Positions 60,901 to 64,000 of a stretch of 64,000 nucleotides of DNA are shown here, in pieces. A program made the translations under genes and the position numbers. This stretch comes from Bradyrhizobium centrolobii (GTDB lineage: Bacteria > Pseudomonadota > Alphaproteobacteria > Rhizobiales > Xanthobacteraceae). How positions within the stretch are numbered: the stretch's first letter is position 1; each line of letters begins with the position of its first letter. The DNA lies in contig NZ_LUUB01000080.1 in assembly GCF_001641635.1 (NCBI RefSeq), forward strand, positions 165,042-229,041, read 5' to 3'. The notes beneath the pieces were generated by a model. That model did not search any database, had not been told where the DNA came from, and saw only the letters and a list, made by a program, of their open reading frames with translations.

Positions 60901-62562
60901 CTACACCTTCCCGTCCACCATCACCTCGATCAACTTCGTGCCCGGCCGGTTGAATGCCGACGCCAGCGTCGCCTTCAGCTCGCGGGGATCGCTCACCTTG
61001 ATCGCCTCGCAGCCCAGCGACTTGGCGATGCCGACGAAATCCACCGGCGGATCCACAAAGTCCATGCCGACATAGTTGTCGTCGCCGTGGAAGGCGAGCA
61101 AGCGCTGCTTGATGATGCGGTAGCCGCCATTGTTGGCGATGACGACGTTGAGCGGCAGCTTGTGGTGGGCCGCGGTCCACAGCGACTGGATCGAATACAT
61201 CGCGCTGCCGTCGCCGGAGAAGCACACGACGGGGCGATCCGGATTGGCTAGGCTGACGCCGACGGAGGCCGGCAGACCCCAGCCGATGCCGCCGGAGGCA
61301 AGGCCATGATAGCCGTAGCGATCGCGATGCGGATGCAGGTTCGCGATCTGGCGTCCGGAGGTGAGGCCCTCGTCAACGAGGATCGCGTTGCCGGGCATGG
61401 CCTCGACCATTTGCAGCACCATCCAGTCGGGATCGATCGGCGTGCGGCCGGCACTCTTTCCGAGCTGCTCGACCAGCGCGGCGCGCCGCGCGCTCCAGTT
61501 CTTCGGCGCGAGCTCGGCGAGACGCTGCCTGGCGCGTGGCGCCAAGGCAGCGCCTCCCATCTCCTTCACCACGGGGATCAGCGCGCGCAGGGTCTCCTTC
61601 AGGTCCGCCTTGAGCGCGATCTCGGCGCCGTAGTTCTTGGCGATTTCCCAATCGGCGAGGCCGATCTGAACGATGCCGAGGCCATCCGGCAGCGCATCGA
61701 CCTCGCTATAGACCGACATCCGCAAGGGATCGCCACCGAGCGCGATCAGGAGGTCGTACGGCGCGAGCGCATCGCGCGCGACCTTCTGCACCCGCGCCAG
61801 CGGGCCGACGAAGCTCGGGCTCTCCGAGAGGAAATGCGCGCCATAGGGCGTCGAGGATTGATAGGCGGCGGCGCCGAGCAGCTCGGCCAGTTCGGCGGCT
61901 TCCTTGAGTGCGTCGCTCTTGACCACCTCGTCCATGGTGACGATCACTGGCCGCTCGGCTTTCAGGATACGCGCGGCAAAAGCCATGAGCCCTTCGTCCG
62001 ACGGCTTGGTTCGCGCATCGATGCGCGTGGAACGGCCGAGATCGATGCCGGCCTCGCTGTTCAGGATGTCGCCGGGCAGCGAGATGAACACCGGCCCCGT
62101 CGGCGGCGTGGTCGCGACCTTGGCGGCGCGGCGCACGATGCGCGGCAGGTCCTCCAGCCGCGTCACCTCGACAGCCCATTTGACCAGCGGTTCGGCCATG
62201 CGCACCAGCGGGCCATACAGCACCGGCTCCATCAGCCCGTGGCCCTGCTCCTGCTGGCCCGCGGTCAAAATCATCGGCGTGCCCGTGAACTGGGCGTTGT
62301 AGAGCGAGCCCATCGCATTGCCGAGACCTGGCGCGACATGGACGTTGCAGGCGACGAGCTTGCCGGAGGCGCGGCTGTAGCCGTCGGCGATCGCGACCAC
62401 CAGGCTCTCCTGCATCGCCATCACATAGGTGAGGTCGGGATGATCCTTCAGCGCATGCATGATCGGCAGCTCGGTGGTGCCGGGATTGCCGAACAGATGC
62501 GTGATGCCCTCGTCCTTGAGCAGCGCGAGAAAGGCGGAGCGGCCGGTGATCCTGTTCTTCAT
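60901..62562 (-). CDS. ThDP-dependent decarboxylase, benzoylformate-decarboxylase-like
   Basis: 553 residues. The cofactor residues are E52 in AMQESLVV and the metal/pyrophosphate motif GDGSAMYS near 450 ending in NNGGY near 475. H75 in CNVHVAPGLGNAMGSL matches the catalytic His70 of benzoylformate decarboxylase, but FGNPGTTELP has Thr where that enzyme has Ser26. The enzyme probably decarboxylates an aromatic or branched 2-oxo acid to an aldehyde; acetolactate synthase is less likely as no small subunit or FAD features are seen. The ATG at 62562 follows GGAGGAAAC. Confidence 0.9.
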   Translation of the reverse strand: MKNRITGRSAFLALLKDEGITHLFGNPGTTELPIMHALKDHPDLTYVMAMQESLVVAIADGYSRASGKLVACNVHVAPGLGNAMGSLYNAQFTGTPMILTAGQQEQGHGLMEPVLYGPLVRMAEPLVKWAVEVTRLEDLPRIVRRAAKVATTPPTGPVFISLPGDILNSEAGIDLGRSTRIDARTKPSDEGLMAFAARILKAERPVIVTMDEVVKSDALKEAAELAELLGAAAYQSSTPYGAHFLSESPSFVGPLARVQKVARDALAPYDLLIALGGDPLRMSVYSEVDALPDGLGIVQIGLADWEIAKNYGAEIALKADLKETLRALIPVVKEMGGAALAPRARQRLAELAPKNWSARRAALVEQLGKSAGRTPIDPDWMVLQMVEAMPGNAILVDEGLTSGRQIANLHPHRDRYGYHGLASGGIGWGLPASVGVSLANPDRPVVCFSGDGSAMYSIQSLWTAAHHKLPLNVVIANNGGYRIIKQRLLAFHGDDNYVGMDFVDPPVDFVGIAKSLGCEAIKVSDPRELKATLASAFNRPGTKLIEVMVDGKV

Positions 62563-62682
62563 GTTTCCTCCAGGCCTCGCGGGCGTTGCCGCAAGGACGA
62601 AGACATGATGGCCGAAGTCAGAGGATGCGCGCAATGGAGCGCGGTCATGGCTGCGTTGCGTACGAGCGGAGCACGCCGCGCG

Positions 62683-63186
62683 TCACATCTCCTCGCGCCC
62701 GAGCTCGAACGGATCCTCGCCACCGGCCCGCTTCTTCTTTTTCGAGCGCTGCCACACCACGCCCGGAAAACCCTTCAGCGGCACCAGGGGCTCGCCGGTA
62801 TAGGCCCATTCCTGCAGCTCTTCGATCGCGATGTGATAGAGCGGCTGGCGGCCGGTGCGTTCGTTGAACAGCGCGCGCGGGATGTTGACCATGTGCGGGC
62901 CGCGCGGGCGCTCATAGGCGATCGGCGTGCCGCAGTTGGAGCAGAAGCTGCGCGCGGTCTTGGTCGCCTTGTCCTCGTAGCGGGTGAGCGCCGTCTTGCC
63001 CGACGTGATGCGAAACCGCTTCTTCCAGCTCCCGACATAGGTCGCGTAAGCTGCGCCGTGAGCCCGGCGGCTGGCCGCGGAGTGATCATGCCAGGCCCAG
63101 CGCGCGGGAACGTCGATCTCGAAGCTGACCTTGCCGCAGAGGCATCGGCCGGTGGCGATCCCTGCGGCGACTGCGGCTTTGGCCAT
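62683..63186 (-). CDS. GFA-family (glutathione-dependent formaldehyde-activating-like) protein lacking catalytic cysteines
   Basis: 167 residues. The structural zinc ligands of the family are kept (C15 and C17 in GRCLCGKVSFEID; C82 and C85 in FCSNCGTPI). The usual catalytic zinc motif C-H-C-x2-C-R-R is replaced by D34-H-S36-A-A-S39-R-R in HDHSAASRRAHG, although the rest of that helix (RRAHGAAYATYV) is normal. Glutathione/formaldehyde chemistry is therefore unlikely. The C-terminus is Lys/Arg-rich (RSKKKKRAG). GAGGAAACACC precedes the ATG. It lies 120 bases upstream of the decarboxylase gene in the same direction. Confidence 0.87.
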   Translation of the reverse strand: MAKAAVAAGIATGRCLCGKVSFEIDVPARWAWHDHSAASRRAHGAAYATYVGSWKKRFRITSGKTALTRYEDKATKTARSFCSNCGTPIAYERPRGPHMVNIPRALFNERTGRQPLYHIAIEELQEWAYTGEPLVPLKGFPGVVWQRSKKKKRAGGEDPFELGREEM

Positions 63187-63199
63187 GGTGTTTCCTCAT

Positions 63200-63279
63200 C
63201 GTCATTGCAAGCGCAGCGAAGCAATCCAGAGTCTTTCCACGGGTACAGTCTGGATTGCTTCGCTGCGCTCGCAATGACA
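63200..63279. repeat. Intergenic inverted repeat, family C
   Basis: CGTCATTGCAAGCGCAGCGAAGC at the left and GCTTCGCTGCGCTCGCAATGAC at the right; central arms CAATCCAGA and TCTGGATTG. Same family as 60801-60886. Confidence 0.88.
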
Positions 63280-63312
63280 GAAATTGTGTTAGCGGTCGTG
63301 CAACAAATCAAG

Positions 63313-63448
63313 CTCGTCATTCCGGGGCGCGACGAAGTCGCGAGCCCGGAATCCATTGGGCCCCACGTTCAGACGGAGAGATGGATTCCGGGTTCGACGC
63401 TCCCGGGCCGCGCTTCGCGCGGTCCGTCGCGTCGCCCCGGAATGACGG
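63313..63448. repeat. Palindromic intergenic element, family B
   Basis: CTCGTCATTCCGGGGCG at the left is complementary to CGCCCCGGAATGACG at the right; GCCCGGAATCCAT and ATGGATTCCGGG form the inner stem, and GCGCTTCGCGC another hairpin. Adjacent to the family C copy before it. Confidence 0.85.
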
Positions 63449-63455
63449 GAATAAC

Positions 63456-64000
63456 TTACGCCGGCGTCAGCTCGTCATACACCGGATAGTCCGTATACCC
63501 CTTCTCCTCGCCGCCGTAGAACGTCGCGCGATTGTACGGCGTGATCGGATAGTCGTGCTGCAGGCGACGCGGCAAATCGGGGTTGGAGATGAAGATGCGG
63601 CCGAAGGCGATGATGTCGGCATGGCCATCGGCGATCGCCGCGTTCGCGGTCTCACCGGTGAAGCCGCCGGCGGTGATCAGTACGCCGCCATAGTGTGGAC
63701 GGAACAGCACCATCGCCGAGGGCACGTTCTGCCAGTTGACATCGGCGCGGCCCGCGCCGCTGGAGCGCGGCTCGATGAAGTGCAGATAGGCGAGACCGAG
63801 CTTGTCGAGCGCCTTCACGACATGCGTATAGAGCGGCATCGGATCAGGCTCGCCGGAATCATTGGCAATGCCATGGGGCGACAGCCGCAGTCCGACGCGG
63901 TTCGCGCCCCAGACGTCGATTGCGGCCTGGGTGACCTCGAGCAGCAGGCGCGCGCGGTTCTCGATCGAGCCGCCATATTGATCGGTGCGCTGGTTGCTGC
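63456..64000 (-). CDS. Alkene reductase of the old yellow enzyme family (NemA-like), 3' part
   Basis: 181 codons are present; the 5' end lies beyond the right edge. DQYGGSIENRARLLLEV is the classic OYE segment; VGLRLSPHGIAND follows, then LAYLHFIEPR, LITAGGFTGETA and the FMN-phosphate region ADIIAFGRIFISNPDLPRRL. The end, YNRATFYGGEEKGYTDYP, is that of NemA/xenobiotic reductase types, which reduce nitrate esters, maleimides and activated alkenes with NADPH through FMN. Confidence 0.92.
   Translation of the reverse strand, partial: SNQRTDQYGGSIENRARLLLEVTQAAIDVWGANRVGLRLSPHGIANDSGEPDPMPLYTHVVKALDKLGLAYLHFIEPRSSGAGRADVNWQNVPSAMVLFRPHYGGVLITAGGFTGETANAAIADGHADIIAFGRIFISNPDLPRRLQHDYPITPYNRATFYGGEEKGYTDYPVYDELTPA

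Overview
The window reads as chromosomal DNA of an alphaproteobacterium of the Bradyrhizobium type. The basis is the high-GC coding style, GTG/TTG starts behind good Shine-Dalgarno sequences, a cytochrome c550-like protein, an ExoP/ExoB/ExoM-like exopolysaccharide region, GltIJKL-type transport, and many palindromic intergenic elements of the kind common in Bradyrhizobium. The genus is an inference from sequence character. I saw no tRNA, rRNA, CRISPR array, phage or transposase gene.

Layout. 1-6.1 kb: 5' end of an exported protein, an L-lactate/glycolate permease (lldP), an SbmA/BacA-like ABC exporter, a TorF-type porin and a Lys/Ala-rich histone H1-like protein. 6.1-11.6 kb: glycolate oxidase subunits glcF-glcE and, separated by a small monooxygenase and a repeat, glcD; glcD diverges from a cytochrome c gene with a perfect 16-bp palindrome between them. 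11.6-17.3 kb: an alpha/beta hydrolase, small secreted or cytosolic proteins, a TPR protein, ribosomal protein L36 (rpmJ), an amidohydrolase, a type II haloacid dehalogenase and a YbaK deacylase. 17.3-22.9 kb: a Bug-type binding protein, a LysR regulator divergent from an SDR-pirin-wrbA operon, and a PIMT-like methyltransferase.

23.1-34.0 kb is a polysaccharide locus: a truncated CelD/BcsL-type remnant, an O-antigen ligase/ExoQ-like membrane protein, three glycosyltransferases, a methyltransferase, then exoP-wecG/tagA-exoB(galE) in one orientation. The ExoP-like protein has a degenerate Walker A motif and no C-terminal tyrosine cluster. Next come a small hypothetical protein and a 1371-residue GGDEF-EAL protein with five tandem GAF-like repeats; both catalytic motifs look intact, so c-di-GMP signalling lies beside the EPS genes.

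39-64 kb is catabolic and transport DNA: an Ldh2-type dehydrogenase - flavin monooxygenase - fumarylacetoacetase-family operon; an Lrp regulator divergent from a fused indolepyruvate:ferredoxin oxidoreductase, followed by an exported amidase; a LysR regulator divergent from an EmrA/EmrB pump and an AhpD-like protein; a D-amino-acid aminotransferase; gltIJKL; an M20 peptidase divergent from a second NtaA-type monooxygenase; a benzoylformate-decarboxylase-like ThDP enzyme; a GFA-family protein lacking the catalytic zinc cysteines; and the 3' part of an old-yellow-enzyme ene reductase at the right edge.

No entirely new multigene system is obvious. The most unusual items are the five-fold GAF array, the ExoP homologue with a disabled ATP site, the GFA protein without catalytic cysteines, the three-gene oxidative operon at 39-42.2 kb, and several well-placed palindromes that look like operators.
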